64,000 nt of DNA from Steinernema hermaphroditum (taxonomy: Eukaryota > Nematoda > Chromadorea > Rhabditida > Steinernematidae), in the NCBI GenBank assembly GCA_030435675.1, contig CM059625.1, positions 13,268,001-13,332,000 on the forward strand, written 5' to 3'. Below, piece by piece: positions 10,807 through 23,131 of the stretch. Below the pieces are notes generated by a model. That model saw nothing but the letters and a program-made list of their open reading frames with translations. It did no database searches and was not told where the DNA came from. Position 1 is the stretch's first letter; the number at the start of each line of letters is the position of its first letter. Both the position numbers and the translations under genes were made by a program.

Positions 10807-11717
10807 TTACGTTTGATTAGGGAGGCACTTCTTTTCGCAAAGTTCGCCCTTCCAACCCTCGGGGCATTCGCATCTAATTAGATTAGGACATAAGAGACAA
10901 CACTAGACAAACACACCTTCCTCCAGAGAGAGTTCCGTGCTTACAGTGGACGATCTGGTCGCAGTTGGTACCTTCGTAGCCCTCGGCGCATTTGCACTCA
11001 TTCTTGTCGTTGCGCCAACGTCGTTCGTGCTCTGGAAATGAATTGTCCTCGACGCTAAAGAATCCGATCCTGTACCTTTCGGAGCCATTCTCCAGCAGGC
11101 CAAACGTTCGCACCACCGTCCATCCCAGGGAGCCTCGCAAATGCACTCGATCTGCTTCGATCCCACGGCTAGTTTCCCGTTGTGCTGGCAGAGATTTGGG
11201 GTGCAGCTGAAGGTAATTACTGTAGCATTAAGAGAACACTGTCTTGCACATACACTGCTTGGAAAAGAGAGTATCCCGCAGGGCATCCGACGAACTCCTC
11301 ACATAGTTTTCCCTTCCACGATTTCTGGCATTCACACTTGCCGGAAGACGACATCTCCCCGTGAACTGAAATTCCCATGTATCGCCATTTTTCCTGCAGG
11401 CTTGCCTCTTACTTCGGAGTGTCTGGCATTTGAAGCTTTCGTACTGTTTCCGGGCGGCCGCGTCGTCCTCGTGCAGAAGCTGGTTGTACTTGTCGCACTT
11501 TTCAAGACTGCCATGAATCAAACCGTAACCTGAAGATTGAAGGAACGTGGGAACAGATTTTAAAGACAGTGCTCATACCGAAGTATGAATCAGTGTCGCA
11601 AGTGTTGGGAATAGCATGGACTCGAATAAGGTCATGGCCGAGCTCGTCGGTGGTCTTGTTGCGAACTTGGGCCAAGGCAGCTTGAGCCACAAGGCCGAGG
11701 AGAATCAGTAACTTCAT
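10807..11717 (-). CDS. Secreted multi-EGF-like protein
   Basis: Model (complement): 11717-11579, 11529-11413, 11365-11254, 11206-11076, 11031-10917, 10873-10807. All phases agree; 226 aa. It begins with a signal peptide (MKLLILLGLVAQAALAQ), then a Cys-poor segment, then repeated EGF-like units with the typical C-x-C-xxx-W/Y-x-G-x-x-C ending: KCECQKSWKGKLC, ECICEAPWDGRWC, ECKCAEGYEGTNC and CECPEGWKGELC. It should be secreted and bind extracellular partners; no specific family is recognised. The 3' end is uncertain: the TAA at 10807 lies inside a perfect donor (GTAAGT from 10810), so the gene may continue into another exon. A TTTCAG 22 nt upstream of the ATG fits trans-splicing and supports the start. 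Confidence 0.75.
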
Positions 11718-14191
11718 GACAGAAGTCGAGTTCCTGAAACCGGGAGGATGCACACGAATGGTACTGTCAGCGGAGCGAGGACTCGAGTACAAAGGCAAAA
11801 ACACCCCGATAGAGACGAACCAATGCGAAAACCTAATGACGAAGCAACTCCACGAGTCGGCCATCCTCACTAAATACTCACTTCATCAGTAGTCGACGAA
11901 ACACAGCAGACACAATCACAAAAACAACGAAGTCGCGTGCTGCCCGCTAACGAGGAACAGTCGGTGGCGAAGTGGGGGAGCGCCGAAGCGGAGGGGTTTG
12001 GAATTCAAATTGGAACCGCATCCCGAATGCGGAGAGTGAAAATCACGAAATATCTTGCGGAGATAGCCATGGGAATGCGAGAATAGTACAACAGTTTTTG
12101 GTCGGTGCCGGTGCTGGCGGAAGAGAGGGGTTGGAACGGAAGCGAGCTGCGTGGCGCTACTGACTGCACTCACTCACTCCTAAACCACCGTGATTTCCCT
12201 TTGCCATTCCTTTCCCAGCTGCGAGAAGACTTGTGAACTGACACCGCGTCGTCACGGGCGGCGCGCTAAGGGTAAGCAGCCTGCCGAAAGAAATATCGGT
12301 GTGCGCGAAGCACAATCGCTTAGGGCGCGGCACTCGTTAATATCTCTCCGATGGCGCAGCTTCCATAGAAACCGCGAGGCCGACGCTCACCGGGCTCAAG
12401 GAGGATAGGCGAGGAAAAGGAAAGAGAACTAAATACACGAACACACAGCGGTTTACACTCTTTTCAACACTTTGCTTCGCCGCTCAACCACGCAAAGAGG
12501 AGATTTTTTAAGTGTTGTCCTCTTTTCATTTTGCCCCTTAGCCCCCCACATTGCCCATCGCCCGAGGAGTGAGTGCCGCCGGGTCGACTACCCACCGGAA
12601 AGATGGATACCGCCGGCCTCCAGCGACGACAACAACAACAAAAACAGCGAGCGCGAGGTCGATTGCGATCAAACAAGCGCGGCTCCACGCACCGGTTGAC
12701 TCTCTCGCTCTGTTCAGATCCCGTATAAAGGTTTCACGAGGGAGGTCGCTTCGAGGATTGACCTTTACCCTAATGAGCTGCTGGCAGGAAAGCAGCTTTT
12801 CGGGAAGGGCTACAGAATCGGCGGCATGGACGTTGAGGGTGTGACAATGGAACGCGGAGCCAAATCCTTTCCGACACATATCGCATCACATCGCGGCCGG
12901 CACTTCTCTTTCGCACGTCCGAGTATTTTAACTTGTTTTTTATCGAGTCCGCTGCCACATTCAGCTCCAAGTCTAAACTCCAGAATCTGACTGATGATTT
13001 TCTGCTTGAAATGACTATGCGTGGTGGTTGGTCCGTGAGTGAAGGAATATCGATTATCGCCCGCAGCGCGTCGGCTCTCACTAGGTGGCGTCCCACTGGG
13101 AAAATTCGACGACTTCGGCCACCGATCGGGCCCATTTAAGGAAGAGCGTCGCGTGAGGCTAAAAGAAAGGCGCGCCGGCAGCTGGCTATTGGCGAGAAGT
13201 GGCCAAGTCGCGCAAGTAGCGACGCCGTCACCTCGCGCGCCGCCCTGTTGTTGTCCGCAACTTGGGAAACATTAGGCGTGCACGCGAACTAACTGAGGCG
13301 ACTTGTCGCCGCCAGAGGCTACCAATCGAGTCAGCCGCGCTCTCCCTAAATTAGATAAATTAAATTTGGAGCAGTCGACGGTAACAGTGTCAACAGATTG
13401 GAATCCGAGCTAGCCTTGGGACAGCGCCGCAATTGGGACGATAAAGATGGATGCCAGAGGCGAAGAAAACGAGCAGCGTCCGCAAACATCGCTTTTTGCA
13501 AGATAAACAACAGCGGAAAAGGGAAGGGGTTCCACTGAATAGCGCAATTTCTCGAACCGACTTCGACGATCCCAACCCCAGAGGAAAGGCAACTGCACTG
13601 CTACTCCATCAATCGGCTGTCAGTTCACATGAGTTCGTGTCACCGACATGCCTAATTAGGACGCCTTTGATAGTTGCCGATGGCGCGCACCAGCTAAGGC
13701 TGAACGCTTTGACCTCCAAATCAAGTTTTTGCGTTCAGCTGCCTTTGCGCATTTACTATGCATGCGCATACGTAATGCGCATCAAAAGGCCACACTTCGT
13801 TCTTCGCTTCCTCCTGCGAAAAACTGCATGTTTTTGGAGTGCCGTGCACTCTGTAATAAACCGCTTTATGCCTTCCTCTTCCGGCAGTCCTATGTTTACA
13901 CAATGCTGAGGCCTCTTACTTTTTCGGCCTCCGAAGCCTCAGCAAGATGTTCGCCGAGCCTCTGTTCCATCGTTTGGGCGCAACCCATAAAATACAAATT
14001 GGATAATAATTAAGATCTCGAAGTATGCGTTCTCTTGCTTGATGCCTCGGCTGAGGGCAATGAAAGAACGGGAACGACGCTATGCCGAGGATTCGGTCGA
14101 TTTATCTGCGCCACGAGGGCATCACACAAAACACTTGAGGGCCAAATTTATTAGAGTTATGAGAAAAATATAAATAATGAAGGGTCTCGGT
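11718..14191. other. 2.5-kb upstream region of the EGF-like gene
   Basis: No exon with recognisable homology is visible. The interval lies upstream of the EGF-like gene (-) and downstream of the ALDH1L stop (-), so most of it is likely promoter and untranslated sequence. The middle (about 12,150-13,300) is GC-rich with several CG-rich patches. A TATAAAG string at 12,724 on the plus strand has no gene model to go with it. Confidence 0.4.
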
Positions 14192-17100
14192 TTAGTACTC
14201 CATCGTGATGGTCTTCGTGACGAGATACTCGTTGAGGGCGTCTTCGCCTAAACAAGAGTTGATTAATTGAAGGGGAGCATTCCCAAGCAGTACCAAGATC
14301 TTTTCCGAAGCCGGACTGCTTGAAACCGCCGAAGGGAGCGGCGACGTCGGTCTTCTGGTAGGTGTTGATGAAGACGGTACCGGCGTGGAGACGCTTCGAC
14401 ACGCGCATCACCTTCGAGACGTCTTTGGAGAAGACGCCGGCGGCCAATCCGTACTCAGTGGCGTTGGCCCGGGCAATTACGTCGTCAATGTCACTGAAAC
14501 CGAACGAGTGATTTCCCGTGTCGGCATCAGAACCTACTCTTCGTCGAATTTCGAGACGCACATAATCGGTCCGAACGATTCCTCAGTTGCGGCGAAGTTG
14601 CTGTCGTCGATGTCGACGAGAATCGTCGGTTCGAAGAAGTATCCGGTGCGGTTGACGCGCTTTCCGCCACACACTACCTTGGCGCCGTCCTTCACCGACT
14701 TCTCGACGTACTCGATCAGCTTCTCCAAGTGGGCCTTGTGGTTCTGGGGACCGTGGGCCGTTGAGCGGTCTGCACAAAGGAAAAGTTGTAACGGGAGTAA
14801 AGATACGGTAATTACCAAGAGGCTCTCCAATAACCATCTTCTTGGTCTCGGAGATCAAGCGCTTCACAAAGTCATCATGGATGGACTCAGCTAGGAAGAT
14901 GCGACCAGCAGCGATGCAGTTCTCCCCCTTATTGAAGAAGACGGCGCCGCACACCTGGCGAACGGCCTTCTCGAGGTCAGCGTCAGGGAAAATGATAAGA
15001 GGAGACTTTCCACCAAGCTCCAGGGAAACTTTCTTGAGGTTAGAGCGGGCGCAGCTCGCCATGACTTGAGCTCCAATGGGAGTCGAACCAGTGAATCCGA
15101 TTTTGCGAACTTTAGGATGATCGGCCAAAGCCTGACCAATTTCACCACCGGATCCGGTGACGATGTTGATGACTCCAGGCGGGAATCCAGCACGTGCGGC
15201 CAGCTCGGCGAATTTAAGGGCCGTAAGTGGAGACACCTGAAAGCTAATAATGTTAGCAACGACATTGCATATCCCATAAAAAGGTAGAAAAAAGCAAACC
15301 TGAGCAGGCTTGTGGACGACGGTGTTTCCAGCAGCTATGCAGGCGGCCATCTTCCAGGACAACATCATTAGGGGATAGTTCCAAGGGGTGACGAGGCCAA
15401 CCACACCAACAGGTTCGCGGACAGTGATGCAGAGATTGTTGTTGGGACGAGCATTGTTGATAGGAATCGTTTTTCCCTGAACAGAGCGAAGATTTTTTTA
15501 TGCCTTTTCAGTTATTTCCTACGTGAATCTTATCGGTCCATCCGGCAAAGTATCTCCAGGTGTCGATACTCATGCCAACGTGGGTCTTCAGGGCCAGAGT
15601 ATAAACAGCTCCACTGTCGATGCTTTCGATAGTGGCCAACTCCTCCTTGTGCTGTTCCATCAGGTCAGCCAACTTGAACATCAGCCTTCCACGGTCACGG
15701 GCGTTCATGTTCGCCCATTCTCCGTTCTCAAAGGCATTCTCGGCAGCTTCCACAGCGGCATCGACGTCCACCTTTGATGCCTTAGGAATTGTGCAGATGG
15801 CCTTTTCGGTGTTCGGGTCAACGGTCTCATAAAGGCGACCGGATTCACTGTCACAAAACTCTCCGTTGATGAACATTTGGCGTGGGAAGGAGATCTTCAT
15901 TCTGTTGATGTCCAGCTCGACCTTTTCGAATTGGAGTTCGATCTGATCGCCTCCGCGGAGCTTCTTGATAACCAGTCGCTTCTGGTCGTCGAACGACGTC
16001 GCCATGTAGATCTGAACTTCTTCATGGAATTCTTTCAGGCGGAAGTCATCAAACCTGAGTGTTCTCCAGCTCGACACCCGCTTCAAATTTGATTTCCTCG
16101 ATGAGACGAGTAACATCGGCACTCGTGCCTCCGCACTCGAAGAACTCAGTCTCATCCTCGGTTTCGATCTGCAGGATGCCTTCCCAGATCTTCTTCAGTT
16201 TGGCAACGATCTCTTGTTCTTCAGGAGTCAGCACCAGTTCCTCCTTCTTTTCAGTGGCAAGACCGTACGTCTTCGCCAAAATCGATTTGCCGTTTTCCAG
16301 TCTGATTGTGTCAACATTGACCTGCAAGAAAGTAACTAAACATGTCCGCGAACAAACAAACGAACGAATTTTCCGTCGCTTCCGGGCAACAACATTCCTC
16401 CCTCGTGCGCATACACCTTCTTCGAGGGGATCTCCTCGACGTCTATTTCGCGAACCTTCGAGGGCAACTTCGCCTTCTTGTAGAGCGTACTTCCAAAGAA
16501 GGACAGTTTCTCGCCGTTGATGATCGACCAGGCTCCCGGAACCTTATCATTGCCGCGGATGAAGTTGTGCAGCTCTTGCTGAGTCTTGCTCCAGTCGATC
16601 TGGGCCAGCTCGGGCTTGGTGGTGATGTAAGGTTCGTAGGAAGCGCCTTCTTCAGGCTGCACGATCACTGGCGCCTTTCCGGTGGCGATGAGCTCGACAG
16701 CTTCAGCCTGCAACCAAACGAGTTAGTGCAAGGTCAAATATGATTCTTAAACGACTCTTTGTTTACGACATGCAGCAACATGCTGTAATATGCTTATCCA
16801 ACAAAAAGTATGAATACCGACTGCGATGGCTACGTTTAAGAAAGACCTTGATAGTACAGTTAAATAAGGCTGTTTTTGCGTTTCACTAATTGACAAAGGA
16901 CCGTGAAAGACAAACATTACGTCTTTTTCAGTCCCTAAAAGACTTTCAAAACAGAACGCGAGCTTACCATTCCTTCGACACCTTCTGGGTACAAGAAGCG
17001 CTTGTAAAGTGAGTTAAGCGTGTCGTTCTCCTGAATCTCCACTTCACGCTGAAGAAGGATTGGTCCAGTGTCGAGACCGTCATCGGCCCAGAAGATGGTG

Positions 17101-17557
17101 AATCCTCCCTTCTTGTCTCCATTAATGAGGGTCCAGTTGATGGCGGAAGCTCCCCTAAAGATGGTCCTATTACCCACAAGTGCGATTAAAACAATTACCG
17201 ATGAGCCGGCAGGATCGAAGGGTGGTAGATGATGGACTTGTTCTTGGGGGCCTCGGTGACTTCGAGAGGGATGAATTGGGTGCAGAAAGGGAGGACGTTC
17301 AGCTCAGCGCCGAAGGTGAGATACTCTACGAGCATGTCGGGGATAACGTGGAACTTCCCGGTGGCGGGGTCCTTCTTGCGCCATCTTGCGGGCTTTTTCA
17401 CGGGGATGTTGTCCTTATGAGCCTCCAGGGCGAGAACGTCCTCGCGGCCGTTCTTGTCGGGGATCGTGTAAACTACAACCACTTCATGTCCGTTCGCCTT
17501 GATCGCCTTGTAGACGTCGACAGCGAACGAGGACTGTCCGATAATAGCAATCTTCAT
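14192..17557 (-). CDS. alh-3: Cytosolic-type 10-formyltetrahydrofolate dehydrogenase (ALDH1L; alh-3-like)
   Basis: Model (complement): 17557-17199, 17154-16968, 16707-16366, 16321-16055, 16011-15523, 15476-15300, 15236-14816, 14769-14538, 14493-14294, 14247-14192. Every join keeps phase; 909 aa, close to the about 902 aa of vertebrate ALDH1L1. Residues 1-310 are the formyltransferase-like hydrolase ([49 protein letters not shown]). A carrier-protein domain follows, with the phosphopantetheine serine in GGTSADV. The rest is an aldehyde dehydrogenase with [14 protein letters not shown] (general base Glu), [13 protein letters not shown] (nucleophile Cys) and a C-terminus [16 protein letters not shown]. 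The enzyme converts 10-formyl-THF to THF and CO2 with NADP+, controlling one-carbon units. TTCAG one base before the ATG fits trans-splicing. The gene appears intact; the symbol follows the C. elegans homolog as I recall it. Confidence 0.95.
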
Positions 17558-19624
17558 TCTGAATTCTGAATTGGAATAGAACGTGAACGAGCGAAAAAAG
17601 AAAACGGATATAGGTGAGATAGAAAGCGACGCTTCAGGTGTGTTTACGCGTTAGAGACTTATGAGTCGCCGGCTGACATCGAGCTACGCATATAGGGGAA
17701 CAAGGTCACCACGTGTTGGCCGAACGAGCCAGCAGAATGGCCTCGCCTCCTCGATTGGGAAGGCCGATTGCAGCCTCGCGGTGCCTTTCCTATATACCAA
17801 TACCGAACTCTCTTAGCACAGTGATGGATGGTCGCTGAAGGGAATCGCGAATGCCGACGCCAACTAAAAAACGTTTCAGAATTATCTATTATCAGCAGCG
17901 GGTCACATAAGACCACAAAACGGGTGGCGTGGTCGATAGAGCGCTGTCTGCTACGGTTGATTGTGGAGATCGCGAGGGGGTCAGGCGAATGACAACTTCT
18001 CTTTGGGGTGCTTTTTACGTAAATCAGATCTCCGTCCACTTTGGGGGTGCAATTTGTTCGTTATCGGTGCGGCGTTCAACCAAAACAGGACTCAGGAGGT
18101 CAAAGGGTGATTTTTGAGTGTCTGTGGTGCCGTCCTAAAAAGCGTTCCGCTCCAGCTGTTCACCGCCAAACTAATCATAGTGACCGTGCTGATAAGCCCT
18201 ATTGCGTACGCTAGCAGCTTTGCTTCGAGGAAAATGCGTTTGGCAGAGCGCTTATCGTAACCTGATATCACATTGGAAACACCGCAAATCGAAAGGAACG
18301 ATCACACTACACAGGCATGCACATCGAAGTGATAGTTTCTAGCAGAGCACGTCGCGTGTGTGTAAAAAACCACGTGTTTAAACAACTAGAAGACTTCTCG
18401 TCGTGGACGACAACTCCTTCTTTGTCAGGCGATTACAAAACGCTGAACAAAGCAGAAACCAGTGATCGGACTGACCACTGTAAAGAAATAGAGGCATTGT
18501 AGAAGTCTTGAATGTATCGACAAAACAGGTTTTTAATTTGGAGACTATAACAGAGATGAACACATTGTGGCGCTGCTTTGTTATGGCTTATTACATTTGC
18601 TCTTGACTGCTCTAAATCGAAGATGTGGAGATTCGAATGATGATTTTTCATTGAAAGGTGATGCAATTTTGACCTATCAACTACACTCGTATTTGTCTCG
18701 CGATTTAGGAGATAGGAAGAGGCATTTGAAAACAGCGGTGATAGTGCTGCACGAAAACTTACAGCGAGACACATTTGACTGTACTTGAATGGTGTGGTGG
18801 GGTGTTTTATGTAGGTATCTCCGAGTTCCAACAGTGTAAAACGTCTGGACATGATATCATACCGTGGCGTCGTTTCTGGCATCATGGGTAGTTCCGAACA
18901 CCACACATCAGTGGTATTGTCCGAAAACAGACGTCATTTGTGAGCGTACTCCGCACTGGTATAAATATTTGATGTTCTCTGATCATACACACAAAGAACA
19001 TTTGATTTTGGTGATTTCAATCAAACAAAATAAGCTGATGTTTTGAGATGGATTCCTTGTAGATGTGCTCCTTGCTTGGAATGTTCCTGAAGCATTACAT
19101 GAACACTCCTGTGATATAGGAACACTAATAATTGAATGTTGGACGAAAAAAGCTGGGAGTGTAGTATGGTACAGCATGGTTTACTGAACCCTTTTGCGTT
19201 GTAGTGTGGTTCACGCAGGCCTTTCGAATTCTCACAAAACAAATTTCTACGCCGACCTGCTTCCTTATCATATTTGATAGGGTCCCACCTCTGATGGCTA
19301 TCATTCGACCTGATAATATTAGACAGATCACCGCGAAATTCAGAGTTTCAGCATAAAATGTTCCATTATTCTTTAATGTGCTGCACACCGGACGAAGCAG
19401 GCCTTGAACTTTTTGCTTCAGATGTTTCAAAACACCATCTCATGATATTTCCTGGTTTAGAGTTTACCCGCCATAAAGTGGCTAACAAAGGAATGCGATA
19501 GATACGATTGCATCGAGTTGTGCGTCAGCACACCAGATGGCGCTTCAGAAGTAGTTTTTGCTTTAATATCAAATAAACGCGGCTGCACGCGAATTCACAC
19601 GGTCTAGGTACTAAAAGCCAAGTA

Positions 19625-19725
19625 ACCCTGCGAGCGGCAAGATTTGTGCTCATGCAAATGGCGGAAATTAGCCAAAAATTATGGCGACACCAATAGCCCT
19701 GCAGGTGGCAAGATTGGCGGTCATG
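19625..19725. repeat. Pair of imperfect direct repeats in intergenic DNA
   Basis: Two about 30-bp segments beginning near 19,625 and 19,696 share CCCTGC, GGCAAGATT and TCATG in the same order and spacing, 71 bp apart. Neither lies in a gene. They could be remnants of a small tandem duplication or a repeat family member. Confidence 0.45.
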
Positions 19726-21234
19726 TGCTACAAATTACTCGAAAACTGTGAAGAAACGGAAGGCCTACCATCTTTAGAGACATAGTGGCAGTAGAGAGGT
19801 AGCATCTCAACTGTCTGTGTGGCTCATTACGAATGCGCTTCGTTTGTACGTGGACTGTGCGGGGTTCGTTTCCCCTCCGGGTCCTTGTTTTGTGTGGGTA
19901 TTTCCCCGTGCTCACGGAAAAAAACACACATACAAACCAGCGCCCCCTCGGTTCTCCGTTTATATATAGGGAATTGTATTTGGCTTAACGAGACTTTGGA
20001 CGTGCAGCAGATAGAGGAGCTTTAACATTCTTAAACTGCATTCCAGCCTAGGACGTTTGTTTTCGATTGTCCAACTCTTTTACGTTTTATTTGAAAGAAA
20101 AAGGAATTTGAGAGAAGTTTGAATTCGTGATAGCACATGAGGGAATGCGTGAACGGATCGGGATAGAAAATACACGGAGCGGGTTCCACGCGGCACTTTG
20201 GAAAGAGGATTTGAGGTGGAAAAACAGCGTCGCTTGTGCGCGAGGAACTGTGATGCGGCCGACGCCGGCGATCTGCATTCACGGCAATTGTTACGAAATC
20301 GTTTATGGCTTCGCAGAATGTCACGGCTCTGACCGACGTCGGCCATTGAGCTCCTTCTTTTGTCGAAGATGACCGTGAGAACGTGGATACGGTACGATCG
20401 GTGTATGCTTTTTTATTTTTCACATGGTGCCATGGAGGCCGACGGGAAATTATCAAAAGTCCTGCGGCTTTCATGATATGTTTTCAAGACAAGTCGATCC
20501 CCAGTATACGACACGATCATACACTTCCAACCGCACGTGCTGCACTTCTGACGGCAAAGCAAACACGAGGACGCTCCCAAAGCAACTCAATAATAAACAA
20601 TACAAGTACAACAGGAAAGCTGAGAAGTGGAATTCCCGTTTGTTTCACGTACTTCAAGTGATTATACTCGTCACGTAATTGGGAAAACATGTGAAATAAT
20701 ACAGATATTCTATTGTCAAGGAAACACTATATTATGATTGACTTTAGGAACATGAACTATTAAACGAAAATGCGTTAAATGTATTTGGCATTCACACCAT
20801 TTTTTGTTATTGTTAATGGCTCTGACTACCAAAGTGGTATTTCCTCAGAAAATTGGTTGTATGTTTACAATCCACATCTGATCTTTTCCAGTTCACTATC
20901 TGCGCCGGTCATACATAAATTCGTTGTTGCAAACCCCAAACCCATCATTTAAATCTCGGAGACTTTACCCTCTGGTACAGAGGAGAGTACAATTTCCTGA
21001 ATCGCATACATGCACGTTCGCATCTAGTGAGTCCTACCTCTTGATGGAGGAGAACAACCGAAACACAGACTGCACTAATCGATGGCCAAAAATATTTTCT
21101 TATTCCAGTGTATATCTCAGACAGTCTGGCCACTTACGACGTCAAACAAAACTGAACAATGTACGAAAACAGCTAACATCTAAAAGTGATCGAATCGCGC
21201 AATATGGACTGCCCAACATAACTAGACCTCTTTC

Positions 21235-21370
21235 CAGACAACAATAACAGACAGCCCTAAGCTTATCGGCTTGGCTGTCTGCAACACTCGTCTACTACTT
21301 TGGAGACAGCAGACACTTGCAGACACCTGCATTCCAGACACCTGCACAGACAACAATGAGTTCACAGACA
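21235..21370. repeat. CAGACA motif cluster with a 15/13-nt hairpin
   Basis: CAGACA occurs at about 21235, 21248, 21309, 21320, 21335, 21347 and 21365 on the plus strand, three of them followed by ACC or ACT and TGC. Positions 21248-21262 and 21269-21281 are inverted copies (CAGACAGCCCTAAGC against GCTTGGCTGTCTG) separated by six bases, so a stem with a two-base bulge can form. CAGAC is also the core of the SMAD-binding element. Confidence 0.5.
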
Positions 21371-23119
21371 GTCTATCGAACGGCATCTGCAGATATGGGA
21401 AGTGACGCTCTCCAAATGGGTCCTAAACAAGATGGAAAACAAGGGAATCATCAAGTGGAACAAGAATAGCGACAGTTATGAAAGGCACATGGCGTCGAGA
21501 AAAGTTGTCTTTAGCACATAGAAGTGGAAGGGTCCTCACGGTCGTTCTGAAACAGTTCATTATGAATATGTATTAAGCATTTGACCCATGTATCTTATGC
21601 CAACGACCAGATATTTTCCATGTAAAGCTGCAGCTGAAATCTCCCTCGTAAGATATATTTATATATATAAAAATTGGTAACTCTAGCGCGGCAAAACCAA
21701 ATATTATGATCACCAAGTTATTACCATGATAATACGGAAGGTACTCTTCATTTTTCTCTTCAGTAAACTACCATTTCTCAAATCTAAATTGTGCCCTCTG
21801 GGCACTTTTTCGGCTCTCAGCATTGAGTGCAACATAAGTGCGCCTTTGTTCTTTCGTGTTCTCTTTCATGTCGGTTCCTGGTCCTCTTCAAAACTTGACG
21901 ACCTTCCGATAACCTTTACGGCAGGCATATTTCAAGAACTTGTCTTCACAAAGTTGGTGATCTTATCGTCGGTCATCATTGGTTGTTACGATCCGCTCTA
22001 AAATGAGTAGCGTTCTTTTAAAATATCACTGCAGTTTTATGTCGGTGGCTATGTACCATGAATTTTGCGAGATCTTTTGCGGTCAGAGGTATATCTATAT
22101 CAGAGGTATATCTGTTACTGTAAAGGAGCTGTCAAACGCTTTCTCACTTTCTAATCATTCAAAAAGTTGGATTTCAGTATTCATCGTTCAGTTGAATATT
22201 TGACTGCTGGCAAATCAACTTATTTGGAAAACGGGGTTTCTGAACAAACTCACATGTATTTTGCATATTGTTAAAAAGTTTGCAATTTTGAACAATATGT
22301 ACGTGTAAATGAATAGTCTCACTGTATTCTAGTGTCATTTCTGTAAGGTCTGTGCCGTCGTTTGCCGATCATGCCGTGGTGTCTTTTGAAAATCTTTTCT
22401 CATTTCGCCACTCCCACAAAAACTTGACGGCGAAACCTTTTCTGCTAATTTCTTATGACGATCGGACCACTTCGGCGAAATCAAAGTTCGTCAGCTCCTC
22501 TCTAATTTGGGTGTTTTCGCAAGAAGAAGGCTACGTGTGGATCGCCTGAGTGGGCGCGATCTCTTAAAAGGCGTAACTGATTGAGTCTCTTGTCGGCAGT
22601 TTTTGTGGCGCCGCATTCGTTCTTGTTTCTAAATATTCCATCATTATGGCTGCAAACATGTTCTGGCCGAAAACGGTCGCACTCAAGCGCCTCTCCAGAC
22701 CGTTTTTGCCCATGTCCGTTTGGGGTTGCGCGTCTCCGGCGAAGTGTCTCTCCGCAACAGCTGCAGGTTAACAGCAGCTACTTGAAGTAAATTAGTGAAA
22801 TGATAGGCGTGTGCGGGGGCGAACAAGGAAAGAGCACAAGTGTCATCGCCGGTGTCATCTTCGGCGCGCGCCCTTCGGCGTCGTCGCAATGGCTGCTGCG
22901 CAACATAACTCGAAACTACCGCTAGATTTATCGTTCTACCATCTCTCGCTTCGGTTCTACCGAGCGTTTTTTTTTTCGCTCGAAAAGGATGAACTCTCTG
23001 TCTTCGTCCCCTCGTTATATGATCGATAATTGCTGATCACGTTCAGCGCCCTCGAACCGAACCCGTGCAGCCCGATGGGCGTCGGCGGGGTTCACCTGGT
23101 TTCCTCCTCAGCAGGCTGA

Positions 23120-23131
23120 TTTCAGACCGCG
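23120..23131 (+). promoter_or_regulatory. Probable trans-splice acceptor of the Ig/DB/FN3 gene
   Basis: TTTCAG ends at 23125, six nt before the ATG at 23132. The position and the pyrimidine-rich lead-in match nematode spliced-leader acceptors and support this start codon. Confidence 0.5.

Larger units (their letters stand above)
17558..23119. other. 5.6-kb gene-poor interval
   Basis: This is the largest stretch without a recognisable gene, lying between the divergent ALDH1L (-) and Ig/DB/FN3 (+) genes. It contains AT-rich blocks, a pair of imperfect 30-bp direct repeats (about 19,625 and 19,696), a cluster of CAGACA motifs with an embedded hairpin (21,235-21,370), and a CACGTG at 17,711-17,716 that is 154 nt upstream of the ALDH1L start. 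Open frames around 20,031-20,474 overlap on both strands and look like chance. I see no tRNA or snRNA. Confidence 0.45.

Noticed and set aside
14385..14894. Plus-strand open frame over the ALDH1L exons
   Set aside because: Shadow of strongly biased coding sequence on the minus strand; the ALDH motifs settle the direction.
17930..18000. Possible tRNA-like segment (GGTGGCGTGGTCGATAGAGCG)
   Set aside because: Only the D-arm side looks tRNA-like; no TTCGA T-arm and no matching acceptor stem could be found.
20031..20474. 147-codon minus-strand frame in the gene-poor interval
   Set aside because: A competing frame exists on the other strand and there is no domain, splice or codon signal to support it.
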